Shown: piece after piece, positions 53,189 through 62,251 of the stretch | How positions within the stretch are numbered: the first letter of the stretch is position 1 | Layout: each line of letters begins with the position of its first letter | Source: Limnohabitans sp. | GTDB taxonomy: Bacteria; Pseudomonadota; Gammaproteobacteria; Burkholderiales; Burkholderiaceae_C | Length of the DNA stretch: 64,000 nt | Assembly (NCBI RefSeq): GCF_030158565.1 | Contig: NZ_JAOASQ010000020.1 | Span: forward strand, 1 to 64,000 | Reading direction: 5' to 3' | Made by a program: the position numbers and the translations under genes | The notes under the pieces: model-generated | The model's database searches: none | Told to the model about the DNA's origin: nothing | The model's input: only the letters and a program-made list of their open reading frames with translations

Positions 53189-56152
53189 TCAAATATTAAC
53201 GCCAGCCGATGCAAATTTATAATTCCGACCTGAGCTCTCAATCGGATCCAGATCGGTATCAAAAATTTCGAACCCTTTACTGAAGCAACTGACAGAAATT
53301 AATCTTTCTATTGCATGCGCGAGCGTACCATCGACTTGTCCGAGTTCACTCTCAAAGTCTTCATCGCACAGGTGCAAATTAATCAAGGGCATCATTGCAT
53401 CAGACCTTGCGATAAACATCGTACCAGCCGCAAATTTTAAATTTAACACTGAAGCCAACCTCACGCCCATGCGGGCGGACAAAGCTTCGATTCTTTCGTG
53501 GTTCGAACCCAAATAATAACCCATATCAACCAAATGACCGGACGGTGCAACCAATCCAATCCTTTTGTTATTTTCAAACAAACTCAAAACATTTTTAATA
53601 ACGTCAGGACTCATCAGTTTTGCATACAAATCTTTTCTCCAGACATCACCATCAGCCCTGTGCTTGGATTTTTTCGTATGGATTTTTAAAAAGCTGGCAT
53701 AGCCCTCAGCGCAAACCAAATCCATCGCCTTCAAGAACGGAAGCACATCTCGCCCTTTATTTTCGACCAAGATAAGGCTATATTCAAACATAATATCCTG
53801 CAACCGTCGTTCTACTTGCTCACAACAACTCGCATCTGCTGTAATAAAAAGCTTTAGTTTTACATCTCTAATTCTTTCCAAATTTTCGAGTATTTCAACG
53901 AATAGATCATAATAAAAAACATGAATAACAACAGCCAGATCATTTGATTTATTTCGATCGGGAAAATATGGTAAGGCACGTACTTGCGCCATCCTTGTAG
54001 CATCAAGATAAGCATACCCATATTTCTCATCTGGCTCGAGATGCGCCCCTTCAGCCCACTCATTCCATGCATTAACAAAAACCATCCTCTCATCTTTAGA
54101 GGGAAATATTTTTTTTGTATAATTAAGAGCATTCAGCAACCATTCTTGATAGTCGATTGGATTGCTTCCATATAAAATATTTCCTTTATTTTTTCTGCGC
54201 GCAGTATTATCCCATGAAGGATTAACACCGCGGAACAATTTGTAACCCGGATTCAAATAATTTCGACTCCTCCGCACCATCTCTTTCCAATCAAATAACG
54301 AAGAAGAAAACTTTTCAGCGACTCCATTTACCTTGTGCGTAACACTCGGTAAATTCATATTGTTCGGCGGGAATTCTATCGCAGCATCAAACCCATACCG
54401 AGAAGGATTGACACTATCAAATGATTGAGTATATGCCAAATATATTTCACCAATCCCATTATCCCTACACCAAGAGCGCCAACGTGCAACCGTGTTCTTT
54501 GCCGAAGGCAAAAGTGAAGGACGATAAACTAGAAGTAATGGCTTCCCATCAATACGTATATAACGCTTATCCTTAAAATACATTGAGACATGTGAAATAA
54601 AATCCAAGTCATCATCAGGACTATGCGCTTGCGCAATCAATATTTCACTATCTAAACCATCCCACCTTCGACTCCAATTCTCATTTGCCCAGCAAAGACA
54701 AAATGGAAGATCCAGAGATTCATTGTTCAAATAATTTAATATTGGCTGCTCCATCAATCTATGACCTGCAAACCAGTAAAAATAGAAGCAAAACCCTTCA
54801 ATTCCATATAGTTTTGCGAGCTCTATTTGTCGCATTTGGGTTTTTGAATCCAGCAGGTTGTAATAGCCTAATTCACCTGGAATGTGGGGCTGGTAGTGCC
54901 CTAAATACTGTGGTTTTGCAGGCCTAACATTTGTCCACTCGGTAAACCCCTTCCCCCACCATTTATCATTTTCTGAGAATGTATGAAATTGCGGGAGATA
55001 AAAGCAAATTATCTTTATTTCTTTTTCTTCTAGCGGTTTTGCGTTCAATAATGGAACAACCCTCTCATTGGCAGCTACTAAATCCTGAACTCCCTCTTCG
55101 ATCAAATTTTCATTTTGATGACCCGAGGCATCGCCATAATTACAGCCAATTAATAAATCCGACCTAATCTGATTAATTAGAGCCCCAAAACCTCGGTCAC
55201 GTCCAAGGTTAATGACTTTATAGACTAGCGCTGCATAGCCTCCAGTATGCGTTGCGACAGCCCTAATGCGCCGCAAGAATCTGACAGGTGGGCGCGCCAA
55301 GCTAGCCACCTTCCGCAATGCAGCGGTATAGCGCCAACTACGTGAGCCTTGCATGGCAGATACAAGATGGGTTAAGTGTGTGACTTCTGCTTGTTTGGCG
55401 TTGAGCTGCTCTATTTGATTGACTAAGCACTCATTCTCTTTCAAAAGGCCAAGCGCCTTCGCCTCTGCAACACGCAAAGAGTCTTTCAGGCTCAATGCTT
55501 CTGCTTTGACGACTTCTATTTCACCTACAGTACGCGTTAGTTCTGCGCGGAGTTTTCCTGCGATCCCACTTTCCACAAGAAACGAATAATCGTTTCTTGC
55601 AGCCAACTCACCTTTTTTAACCCCCCAAAAATACAAGTCGTGTGATTCATGTTGAGATGAAAACTCATATTTATCAAATGCTGCATCTATATCTAGTACT
55701 GCTCTAATGTCAGATTCTTCAAGGTTTTTGTAGTAATCGGCCCAATTACCCAGCAATTGTATAAACGGTGCATCCTCGGGCGTCGTTCTACGCGTACCAT
55801 GCTCAGGCCGGCCTGTCGTGGCACACGAAAATACAAACAACCCCCCTGGCTTGAGCATTCTGTATATATTTTTAATTGTTTTCGCATAATGTGAGTCGTG
55901 CTCAAAGCACTCTGTAGATATGACCACATCTACCGACTCGTCAGGCATCGCAAGCTCATGCCCTTTACAAGCTATATCTACGTTTCGGCCTTCAAACAAG
56001 TCAACCCCAATATACCCCGAATTTTCAAACAAATATTGATTGCTGCCATTTATGTCAAGCGACCCAATGTCGACCACCAGCCTTCCATTGAAAAACTCCG
56101 GCAATCGCTCTTTCACACTTTTACAAAAGTCTCTTTGCTGCTCATGCGCCAT
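53189..56152 (-). CDS. Fusion: methyltransferase, coiled coil, GH99-like (WbsX) and RgpF-type domains
   Basis: The product is a 987-residue multidomain surface-polysaccharide protein. Residues about 1-190 are a class I SAM methyltransferase (LVVDIGSLDINGSN, YIGVDLFEGRNVDIAC, VDVVISTECFEHD, MLKPGGLFVFSC). About 205-275 form a heptad-rich coiled coil. About 375-720 are a WbsX/GH99-like domain (IKIICFYLPQFHTFSENDKW, GFTEWTNVRPA, FYFYWFAGHRLMEQP, CWANENWSRRWDG, FVNAWNEWAEGAHLEPD). About 735-960 are a rhamnan-synthesis RgpF-like domain (VVIHVFYYDLF, VENKGRDVLPFL, KIHTKKSKH). Methyltransferase plus coiled coil recalls WbdD chain-terminators, which cap O-chains recognised by Wzt. It sits between wzt and phyH in an AT-rich segment. 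Confidence 0.85.
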   Translation of the reverse strand: MAHEQQRDFCKSVKERLPEFFNGRLVVDIGSLDINGSNQYLFENSGYIGVDLFEGRNVDIACKGHELAMPDESVDVVISTECFEHDSHYAKTIKNIYRMLKPGGLFVFSCATTGRPEHGTRRTTPEDAPFIQLLGNWADYYKNLEESDIRAVLDIDAAFDKYEFSSQHESHDLYFWGVKKGELAARNDYSFLVESGIAGKLRAELTRTVGEIEVVKAEALSLKDSLRVAEAKALGLLKENECLVNQIEQLNAKQAEVTHLTHLVSAMQGSRSWRYTAALRKVASLARPPVRFLRRIRAVATHTGGYAALVYKVINLGRDRGFGALINQIRSDLLIGCNYGDASGHQNENLIEEGVQDLVAANERVVPLLNAKPLEEKEIKIICFYLPQFHTFSENDKWWGKGFTEWTNVRPAKPQYLGHYQPHIPGELGYYNLLDSKTQMRQIELAKLYGIEGFCFYFYWFAGHRLMEQPILNYLNNESLDLPFCLCWANENWSRRWDGLDSEILIAQAHSPDDDLDFISHVSMYFKDKRYIRIDGKPLLLVYRPSLLPSAKNTVARWRSWCRDNGIGEIYLAYTQSFDSVNPSRYGFDAAIEFPPNNMNLPSVTHKVNGVAEKFSSSLFDWKEMVRRSRNYLNPGYKLFRGVNPSWDNTARRKNKGNILYGSNPIDYQEWLLNALNYTKKIFPSKDERMVFVNAWNEWAEGAHLEPDEKYGYAYLDATRMAQVRALPYFPDRNKSNDLAVVIHVFYYDLFVEILENLERIRDVKLKLFITADASCCEQVERRLQDIMFEYSLILVENKGRDVLPFLKAMDLVCAEGYASFLKIHTKKSKHRADGDVWRKDLYAKLMSPDVIKNVLSLFENNKRIGLVAPSGHLVDMGYYLGSNHERIEALSARMGVRLASVLNLKFAAGTMFIARSDAMMPLINLHLCDEDFESELGQVDGTLAHAIERLISVSCFSKGFEIFDTDLDPIESSGRNYKFASAGVNI

Positions 56153-57514
56153 TTATTTTTCCAATTCAAGTTTAATTTTTCGCATTGGGATGCCCACTAG
56201 GCCTGTCGATACAGAGCTAGTAATTGATTTGATCACCAGTGCATCATGTATCCAGTGTTGCTGCTCGTGATCTTGCTGCGTGCCCGTGGCAATTGCCGCA
56301 GAAACACTGTAATCCCCAGGCGGCAGTGTTGGCATTGCGAATTCAAATTCCGCAACCAACGAATCATTTTTAGATGCACCAACATTTTTATCAGCATAAG
56401 CCGCATATGTGTTTTCGCCAAACAACACTTGCCCGAGTCTATCTTTGAACGAAAATCCAATAATTGGTTGATATATATTCTCTTTTACTTGGGCCGTTAT
56501 TTTCAAAGTTACAATCTCACCACCACTATATTGATTGGCATATTTTTTCTGCTTATCAAAAATTTTAACATCTATGATTTTCGCCTTACCTTCTCCGAAG
56601 GCCCTGGCATTATCTTTATTAAAGCGAAAAACCATAAAGTCAGCAAAATAATTTCCCGCAGGTTCGACAATCTCACTGTCCTCTAGTTCGGTATTACCCG
56701 TCTTCTCTATCACGACAACTTTGTCGCTATCCACAGAGTCAGTATTTTTCTCGCTTCCCTTATAGAGCGAGGCCAAATAATCCTCGGCAATTACTTTGGG
56801 GCTACCCAATCTCATTAAACGACCGCTGTTTAACCAGACCGCTCGTTTGCACAAATTTATGACCGCCCCGGTGTCATGGCTCACAAACAAGACCGTTCCC
56901 TGCTCCATGAACTTCCGCAGAAAGCGCATGCATTTCTGAGTAAAGAAGGCATCACCAACCGCAAGGGCTTCATCCACCACCAAAATGTCTGCATCCACGT
57001 GCGCAATCACCGCAAAGGCCAGCCGCACATACATGCCGCTGGAATAAGTTTTGACCGGTTGGTGGATGTGATCGCCAATGTCGGCAAAGGTAGCAATGGC
57101 GTCAAAGCGCTGATCGACTTCTTCTTTGCTCAGGCCATAGAGCGATGCCGCCATGTAGACGTTTTCGACGCCCGAGAATTCAGGGTTAAAGCCCGCACCC
57201 AGCTCCAGCAGCGCGGCCACGCGACCATTGACCTTGACTTCGCCCCCTGTGGGGTTGAGGGTGCCGCAGATCATTTGCAGCAAGGTGGACTTGCCCGAGC
57301 CGTTGCGACCAATGATGCCGACGGTCTCGCCCTTTTTGATCTTGAAGCTGACGTCTTTGAGTGCCCAGAATTCTTTGTAGTACTGCTTGCGTCCGCGCAT
57401 CAGCATTTGCTTGAGGCGGTCGCTGGGCTTCTCGTAGATCTGGTAGCACTTGCCAAGGCCATTGACTTCGATGGCGTATTCGATGCTGTCTGGGGTGGTG
57501 TGCTCAGAGGACAT
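56153..57514 (-). CDS. wzt: O-antigen ABC exporter ATPase Wzt
   Basis: The 453-residue protein has an N-terminal ATPase: Walker [16 protein letters not shown] (about 66-80), LGAGFNPEFSGVENVYM, signature KTYSSGMYVRLAFA and Walker B ADILVVDEALAVGD. Its C-terminal domain (about 290-453) is the beta-sandwich Wzt_C that selects the finished glycan. The start at 57514 overlaps wzm by 11 bases. The ATPase half is GC-rich like the core while the C-terminal half is AT-rich: the change falls near 56870, suggesting replacement of the recognition domain. Confidence 0.92.
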   Translation of the reverse strand: MSSEHTTPDSIEYAIEVNGLGKCYQIYEKPSDRLKQMLMRGRKQYYKEFWALKDVSFKIKKGETVGIIGRNGSGKSTLLQMICGTLNPTGGEVKVNGRVAALLELGAGFNPEFSGVENVYMAASLYGLSKEEVDQRFDAIATFADIGDHIHQPVKTYSSGMYVRLAFAVIAHVDADILVVDEALAVGDAFFTQKCMRFLRKFMEQGTVLFVSHDTGAVINLCKRAVWLNSGRLMRLGSPKVIAEDYLASLYKGSEKNTDSVDSDKVVVIEKTGNTELEDSEIVEPAGNYFADFMVFRFNKDNARAFGEGKAKIIDVKIFDKQKKYANQYSGGEIVTLKITAQVKENIYQPIIGFSFKDRLGQVLFGENTYAAYADKNVGASKNDSLVAEFEFAMPTLPPGDYSVSAAIATGTQQDHEQQHWIHDALVIKSITSSVSTGLVGIPMRKIKLELEK

Positions 57515-58325
57515 CGGCAAATCCTTTGCGGGTCTTCTGGAACCAGGCAAAGCCCAGCAGGGCGCAGGCCAGCGAGCCTGCGGCATACAGCGCCAGCAGC
57601 GTCATGTTGGGCAGCTGGCCCCAATAGAGCAGATCACGCGCCATTTCGATGGGGGGCGTGAGGGGGTTGAAAAACATCAGCGGTTGGTAGGCTGGGGGCA
57701 GTGACGATGCGGGGTAAAAAATCGGCGTCAAGAACATCAGCACGGTGATGACCAGGCCGATGATTTGGCCCACATCGCGCAGGTACACGCCCAATGAAGA
57801 AAGGGCCCAACTCAGGCCCATGACAAACAACACCAGCGGAATCAGCACGAATGGCAGCAGCAACACTTGCCAATGCGGTATGCCAAATAAAGCCAGATAA
57901 GCCACCAGCCAAACGCCCAGGCTGACGGCAAAGTGAAACAGTGCGCTGCCCATGCGCACCCAGGGCAGCACTTCGAGTGGAAAAACCACTTTCTTGACGT
58001 AGTTGACGTTGGCCAGCACCAGGCCGGGGGCACTGCCGACGCATTCAGAAAAGAGGTTGAAGATCATCAGGCCGGCAAACAGGACCAGGGCGAATTCGGT
58101 TTTGGAGTCGCTGCCGCCTGCGCCCCAGCGGGCCTTGAAGACGACGCTGAACACGAAGGTGTAGACCGCCAGCATGAAGATGGGCGTGGCCAGCGACCAG
58201 AAGATACCGAGCATGGAGCCTTTGTAGCGGCCCACGACTTCTCGGTGAATCAGGTTTCGGATCAAGCCTTTGTTGCGCCAAAGGCTGGCGACCATCTCGC
58301 GGGGAGATGCCGAAAAGTTTTGCAT
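57504..58325 (-). CDS. wzm: O-antigen ABC exporter permease Wzm
   Basis: The 273-residue ABC-2 type permease has six membrane helices and begins with the TagG/Wzm segment SLWRNKGLIRNLIHREVVGR followed by YKGSMLGIFWSLATPIFMLAVYT. With Wzt it moves undecaprenyl-linked glycan to the periplasmic face. It overlaps rfbC at its start (TGATG) and wzt at its end. Confidence 0.93.
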   Translation of the reverse strand: MQNFSASPREMVASLWRNKGLIRNLIHREVVGRYKGSMLGIFWSLATPIFMLAVYTFVFSVVFKARWGAGGSDSKTEFALVLFAGLMIFNLFSECVGSAPGLVLANVNYVKKVVFPLEVLPWVRMGSALFHFAVSLGVWLVAYLALFGIPHWQVLLLPFVLIPLVLFVMGLSWALSSLGVYLRDVGQIIGLVITVLMFLTPIFYPASSLPPAYQPLMFFNPLTPPIEMARDLLYWGQLPNMTLLALYAAGSLACALLGFAWFQKTRKGFADVL

Positions 58326-58876
58326 CAGGCAAACACCTCAGCCTGCGCCAGCGTCAAGCCCGCTTGGTCTTTGGCCGAGAGTTGTGGCGTCATGCCTTGG
58401 GGCCAGGTGATGCCGATGGCCGGATCGTTCCAGGCGATGCAGCGCTCGTGCGCGGGGGCGTAGTAGTCGGTGGTTTTGTACAAGAAGTCTGCGGTTTCGG
58501 ACAGGACCACAAAGCCGTGTGCGAAGCCTGGCGGCACCCAGAATTGTTTGTGGTTGTCTTCGGTCAACTCAACCCCGGCCCATTGGCCAAACGTGGGGGA
58601 GCTTTTGCGGATGTCCACCGCCACATCAAACACGGCGCCGCGCACCACGCGCACCAGCTTGCCTTGGGCTTGTTGCAGCTGGTAGTGCAGGCCACGCAGC
58701 ACGCCCTTGGCGCTGCGGCTGTGGTTGTCTTGCACAAAGTTCACATCCAGGCCGGTGACTTGCTTGAAGTCTTGCTGGTTGAAGCTTTCAAAAAAGAAGC
58801 CTCTGCTGTCGCCGAACACTTTGGGCTCGAGGATCAGGACGTCGGGGATGTGGGTGGGGGTGATGGTGTAGGGCAT
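58325..58876 (-). CDS. rfbC: dTDP-4-dehydrorhamnose 3,5-epimerase
   Basis: The 183-residue cupin enzyme has LEPKVFGDSRGFFFESFNQQ, QDNHSRSAKGVLRGLHYQ (with the catalytic His), RVVRGAVFDVAVDIR and the PPGFAHGFVVLSE motif. The start at 58876 gives the normal N-terminus. It is third in rfbB-rfbA-rfbC and precedes wzm. Confidence 0.95.
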   Translation of the reverse strand: MPYTITPTHIPDVLILEPKVFGDSRGFFFESFNQQDFKQVTGLDVNFVQDNHSRSAKGVLRGLHYQLQQAQGKLVRVVRGAVFDVAVDIRKSSPTFGQWAGVELTEDNHKQFWVPPGFAHGFVVLSETADFLYKTTDYYAPAHERCIAWNDPAIGITWPQGMTPQLSAKDQAGLTLAQAEVFA

Positions 58877-58926
58877 GGGGGTATTGGTTTGCCACATCGC
58901 TTCGCCCCTTGCAATGACTGGCTTGT

Positions 58927-58956
58927 GTCATGGCGAGCGGAGCGTGGCGATCCAGT
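58927..58956. repeat. Diverged family B repeat between rfbA and rfbC
   Basis: GTCATGGCGAGCGGAGCGTG followed by GCGATCCAGT lies in the 80-base gap between the two genes and just past the rfbA stop. Confidence 0.65.
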
Positions 58957-58957
58957 T

Positions 58958-59830
58958 TTATTTGAGCAGGTTCAGCAAGTATTGGCCGTAGCCGTTTTTG
59001 GCCAGGGGCTGGGCGAGTTTTTGCAGCGTTTCGGCGTTGATCCACTTTTGGTGGAAGGCGATTTCTTCGGGGCAGGCGACCATGAGACCTTGGCGCTTTT
59101 GCAGTGTGGCGATGAAGCCTGCGGCCTCCAGCAGGCTGTCGTGCGTGCCGGTGTCGAGCCAGGCGTAGCCTCGGCCCATGATTTCGACGTTGAGCTGGTT
59201 CAGCTCCAGATACCGTTTGTTGACGTCGGTGATTTCGAGCTCGCCACGGGCTGATGGCTTGATGTCGGCGGCGATGTCGCAGACCTGTTGGTCGTAAAAG
59301 TACAGGCCCGTGACGGCGTAGTTGCTCTTGGGGGCTTTGGGTTTTTCTTCGATGCTTTTGGCGCGTTGCTGGTCATCAAAGTCGACCACGCCGTAGCGCT
59401 CTGGATCGTGCACATGGTAGGCAAACACGCTGGCGCCCGTGGTGCGCTGGTTGGCGCTGGCTAGCAGCTTGACCAGGTCGTGGCCGTAGAAGATGTTGTC
59501 GCCCAAGACCAGTGCGCTGGGGTCCTTGCCCACAAAGTCTTTGCCGATGATGAAGGCTTGCGCCAAGCCATCAGGGCTGGGTTGCACGGCGTACTGGATG
59601 TTCATGCCCCATTGGCTGCCGTCGCCAAGCAACTCGGTAAAACGCGGGGTGTCTTGTGGGGTGCTGATGAGCAGCACGTCTTTGATGCCCGCCAGCATGA
59701 GCGTGGTCAGCGGGTAATAAACCATGGGCTTGTCGTACACCGGCATGAGCTGTTTGCTCACGGCCTGTGTGACGGGGTACAGACGGGTGCCGGAGCCTCC
59801 GGCAAGGATGATGCCTTTGCGGTTAGTCAT
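58958..59830 (-). CDS. rfbA: Glucose-1-phosphate thymidylyltransferase
   Basis: The 290-residue enzyme forms dTDP-glucose from dTTP and glucose-1-phosphate. It has [48 protein letters not shown], the [20 protein letters not shown] segment and [14 protein letters not shown]. It is the second gene of the rfb operon; the gap to rfbB is filled by family B repeats. Confidence 0.96.
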   Translation of the reverse strand: MTNRKGIILAGGSGTRLYPVTQAVSKQLMPVYDKPMVYYPLTTLMLAGIKDVLLISTPQDTPRFTELLGDGSQWGMNIQYAVQPSPDGLAQAFIIGKDFVGKDPSALVLGDNIFYGHDLVKLLASANQRTTGASVFAYHVHDPERYGVVDFDDQQRAKSIEEKPKAPKSNYAVTGLYFYDQQVCDIAADIKPSARGELEITDVNKRYLELNQLNVEIMGRGYAWLDTGTHDSLLEAAGFIATLQKRQGLMVACPEEIAFHQKWINAETLQKLAQPLAKNGYGQYLLNLLK

Positions 59831-59847
59831 TTAATTTTCTTTGGTTG

Positions 59848-60009
59848 GTCATTGCGAGCGAAGCGTGGCAATCCAGTCTTTTTGTCATTGCGAGCGAAGC
59901 GTGGCAATCCAGTTGCTGTGCTTGCTCCACTATGGATTGCCGCGTCGCTGCGCTCCTCGCAACTGACAAGAAAACTGGATTGCCACGTCGCTGCGCTCCT
60001 CGCAATGAC
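59848..60009. repeat. Array of four family B repeats between rfbB and rfbA
   Basis: Two units in one orientation, GTCATTGCGAGCGAAGCGTG followed by GCAATCCAGT (59848-59878 and 59884-59914), face two in the other, reading GGATTGCC(G/A)CGTCGCTG, then CGCTCCTCGCAA(C)TGAC (59932-59966 and 59974-60009). A transcript through here could fold into long hairpins. No gene lies in this 182-base gap. Confidence 0.85.
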
Positions 60010-60012
60010 AAG

Positions 60013-61071
60013 TCAGTTGTATTGTTTTTGAACCCAGTCGCGGTATGCGCCGCTTTGCACGTGGGCCACCCAGTCGGGGTTGGCCAGATACCACTCCACG
60101 GTTTTGCGGATGCCGGTATCAAAGGTTTCGGCGGGTTTCCAGCCGAGTTCTTTTTCAAGCTTGCGGGCGTCGATCGCATAGCGGCGGTCGTGGCCTGGGC
60201 GGTCGGTCACGTAGGTGATCTGGCTGGCGTAGCTGCTGCCGTCGGCCTTGGGACGCATTTCGTCCAACAGCTTGCAGACGGTTTGCACGATCTCGATGTT
60301 GGGCTTTTCATTCCAGCCGCCGACGTTGTAGGTTTCGCCCAAGCGGCCACCTTGGAGCACGGTGCGGATGGCGCTGCAGTGGTCCTTCACGTAGAGCCAG
60401 TCGCGCACTTGCATGCCGTCGCCGTACACGGGCAGGGCTTTGCCGGCCAGAGCGTTGACGATCATCAGGGGGATGAGCTTTTCAGGGAAGTGGTAGGGGC
60501 CGTAGTTGTTGCTGCAGTTGGTGGTCAGCACGGGCAGGCCGTAGGTGTGGTGCCAAGCGCGAACCAGGTGGTCGGATGCGGCTTTGCTGGCACTGTAGGG
60601 GCTGTTGGGTTCGTAGCGGTTGGTTTCGGCAAAGGCGGGGTCGTCTTTGCTGAGCGAGCCGTAGACCTCGTCGGTCGAGACGTGCAGAAAGCGGAAATCG
60701 GCTTTGGGCGCATCGGCCAAACCCATCCAATAACCGCGCACCGACTCCAGCAGGCGGAAGGTGCCCATGATGTTGGTTTCGATGAACTCGCCGGGGCCGT
60801 GGATGGAGCGGTCGACGTGGCTTTCGGCTGCGAAGTTGACCACCGCTCGGGGCTGGTGTTCGGCCAGCAGGCGAGTGACCAATGCAGCATCGCCAATGTC
60901 GCCCTGCACAAAGATGTGGCGCTTGTCGCCTTGCAAACTGGCCAGGGTTTCGGGGTTACCGGCGTAGGTGAGTTTGTCGAGGTTAACCACAGGTTCATCG
61001 CAACCAGCAAGCCAATCAAGAACAAAGTTGGCGCCGATGAAGCCGGCACCGCCGGTGACGAGGATGGTCAT
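60013..61071 (-). CDS. rfbB: dTDP-glucose 4,6-dehydratase
   Basis: The 352-residue SDR enzyme has [43 protein letters not shown], the [11 protein letters not shown] catalytic Tyr/Lys and [19 protein letters not shown]. It turns dTDP-glucose into the 4-keto-6-deoxy sugar. It is the first gene of the long polysaccharide operon, and an ops-like element lies 30 bases before its start. Confidence 0.96.
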   Translation of the reverse strand: MTILVTGGAGFIGANFVLDWLAGCDEPVVNLDKLTYAGNPETLASLQGDKRHIFVQGDIGDAALVTRLLAEHQPRAVVNFAAESHVDRSIHGPGEFIETNIMGTFRLLESVRGYWMGLADAPKADFRFLHVSTDEVYGSLSKDDPAFAETNRYEPNSPYSASKAASDHLVRAWHHTYGLPVLTTNCSNNYGPYHFPEKLIPLMIVNALAGKALPVYGDGMQVRDWLYVKDHCSAIRTVLQGGRLGETYNVGGWNEKPNIEIVQTVCKLLDEMRPKADGSSYASQITYVTDRPGHDRRYAIDARKLEKELGWKPAETFDTGIRKTVEWYLANPDWVAHVQSGAYRDWVQKQYN

Positions 61072-61096
61072 TTTTGAGCTGAGGAATATGAGACGG

Positions 61097-61108
61097 ACAG
61101 GCTACCGC
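61097..61108 (-). promoter_or_regulatory. ops-like RfaH recruitment element
   Basis: On the minus strand, TGCGGTAGCCTG agrees with the enterobacterial ops element GGCGGTAGCGTG at 10 of 12 positions and keeps the GCGGTAGC core. It lies in the leader of the rfb operon, 26-37 bases before the rfbB ATG. An RfaH gene is about 1.1 kb away. RfaH binds RNA polymerase paused at ops and prevents early termination in long surface-sugar operons. Confidence 0.7.
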
Positions 61109-61368
61109 AGTCCATCACTGTTGAATGAACCTGCGATGAAAAACTATGAAGACAGTTTTTTGCCCGAGAAACTGCAAGACGGGTAAAACAGATGATTGTA
61201 ATCTTGAGTGCATTGGCCGCTTGCTTACAAGGAGCGCTTTGGTAATCAAATACTCTTTGTAGAAATACCTTGTTTCAGGTATTGCCATGCCCCAAGAGCG
61301 AATGCCTCGGACGCATAGGACATTTGAATGCTTGATGGGTCGACGCTGAAGCGGCCGACTTGCTCGGG
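61109..61368. other. Intergenic leader region between uppS and rfbB
   Basis: This 260-base stretch has no convincing gene. It is AT-richer than its sides and should hold the rfb operon promoter. An inverted repeat AATACCT-N6-AGGTATT lies at 61264-61283; it could be an operator or a weak hairpin after uppS, without a real T-run. No promoter can be named with confidence. Confidence 0.5.
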
Positions 61369-62091
61369 TCAGAGAGGTGCGGAAGAGCCGAAGCGGCGGT
61401 CGCGGTGCTGGAACCAGTCGATGGCTTTGGCCAGGCGCTTGGGGGTGAAGTCGGGCCAGAGGTCGTCGGTGTAATAGAGCTCGGCATAGGCCGCTTGCCA
61501 GAGCATGAAGTTGCTGATGCGCGATTCGCCCCCGGTGCGAATGAGCAGGTCTACCTCGGGAGCGTAGGCGGTGCTCAGGTGCGAGGCCAGTGCTTCTTCC
61601 GTCAGGTCTTGGAGGCTTTGGCCGGGGTGGGCTTTTTGCCAGGCTTGGGCGGCCTGAATCACATCCCAGCGACCGCCGTAGTTGGCACACACGGTGAGGG
61701 TGATGGCCTGGTTGTTGGCGGTGGTGGCTTCGGCACGGGCGATGAGCTCTTGCAGCGCCGGAGAAAAGCGCGATGTGTCGCCCACCACTTTGAGTCGCAC
61801 ACCGTTGGCGTTCATGCTGTCGACCTCTTTTTGCAAATAGGTCATGAACAGGTTCATGAGACTGGAGACTTCTTCTTCGGGGCGTTTCCAGTTTTCGGTG
61901 CTGAAGGCAAACAGGCTGAGGTGGGGGATGCCCATTTCGGCGCAGCTTTTGACGATGTCACGCACCCGCTTGGCCCCTGCCGCGTGGCCCAAGGCCGCAG
62001 GCATGAAGCGCTTTTTGGCCCAACGGCGGTTGCCATCCATGATGATGGCAATGTGCTGTGGCTGTGGGTTGTTGGGGGTGGATGAGGACAA
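61369..62091 (-). CDS. uppS: Isoprenyl transferase (undecaprenyl diphosphate synthase)
   Basis: The 240-residue cis-prenyltransferase makes the C55 lipid carrier for cell wall and O-antigen. It has HIAIIMDGNRRWAKKR (catalytic Asp), GHAAGAKRVRDIV, LSLFAFSTENWKRP, VCANYGGRWDVIQA and DLLIRTGGESRISNFMLWQA with ELYYTDDLWPDF. In Burkholderiales uppS is normally found with frr and cdsA. Here it stands alone beside the polysaccharide operon, so it may be a second, dedicated copy. Confidence 0.95.
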   Translation of the reverse strand: MSSSTPNNPQPQHIAIIMDGNRRWAKKRFMPAALGHAAGAKRVRDIVKSCAEMGIPHLSLFAFSTENWKRPEEEVSSLMNLFMTYLQKEVDSMNANGVRLKVVGDTSRFSPALQELIARAEATTANNQAITLTVCANYGGRWDVIQAAQAWQKAHPGQSLQDLTEEALASHLSTAYAPEVDLLIRTGGESRISNFMLWQAAYAELYYTDDLWPDFTPKRLAKAIDWFQHRDRRFGSSAPL

Positions 62092-62156
62092 AGGACTGCG
62101 TTCTGTTCTAAATGGTTCGAGATTTTAGTGGCTTTGCCTGACGACTGGGGCGGGGC

Positions 62157-62251
62157 TGGATCGCCACGCTTCGCTCGCGATGACAAAGATGAGGCTCGCG
62201 ATGACAAACCGCATTCATTGCGAGGAGCGAAGCGACGTGGCAATCCAGTCA
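62157..62251. repeat. Family B repeats between uppS and rfaH
   Basis: CTGGATCGCCACGCTTCGCT then CGCGATGAC (62157-62184) and CATTGCGAGGAGCGAAGCGA then CGTGGCAATCCAGTCA (62214-62251) fill the gap, with a short CTCGCGATGAC piece between. The last one includes the stop codon of rfaH. Confidence 0.8.

Noticed and set aside
61264-61283. Inverted repeat as terminator of uppS
   Set aside because: The stem is only 7 bp, AT-rich and lacks a T-run, so it is not a convincing terminator.
61115-61690. Minus-strand open frame overlapping uppS
   Set aside because: It is an alternative frame of uppS running into the rfb leader, Arg/Pro/Ser-rich, without motifs.
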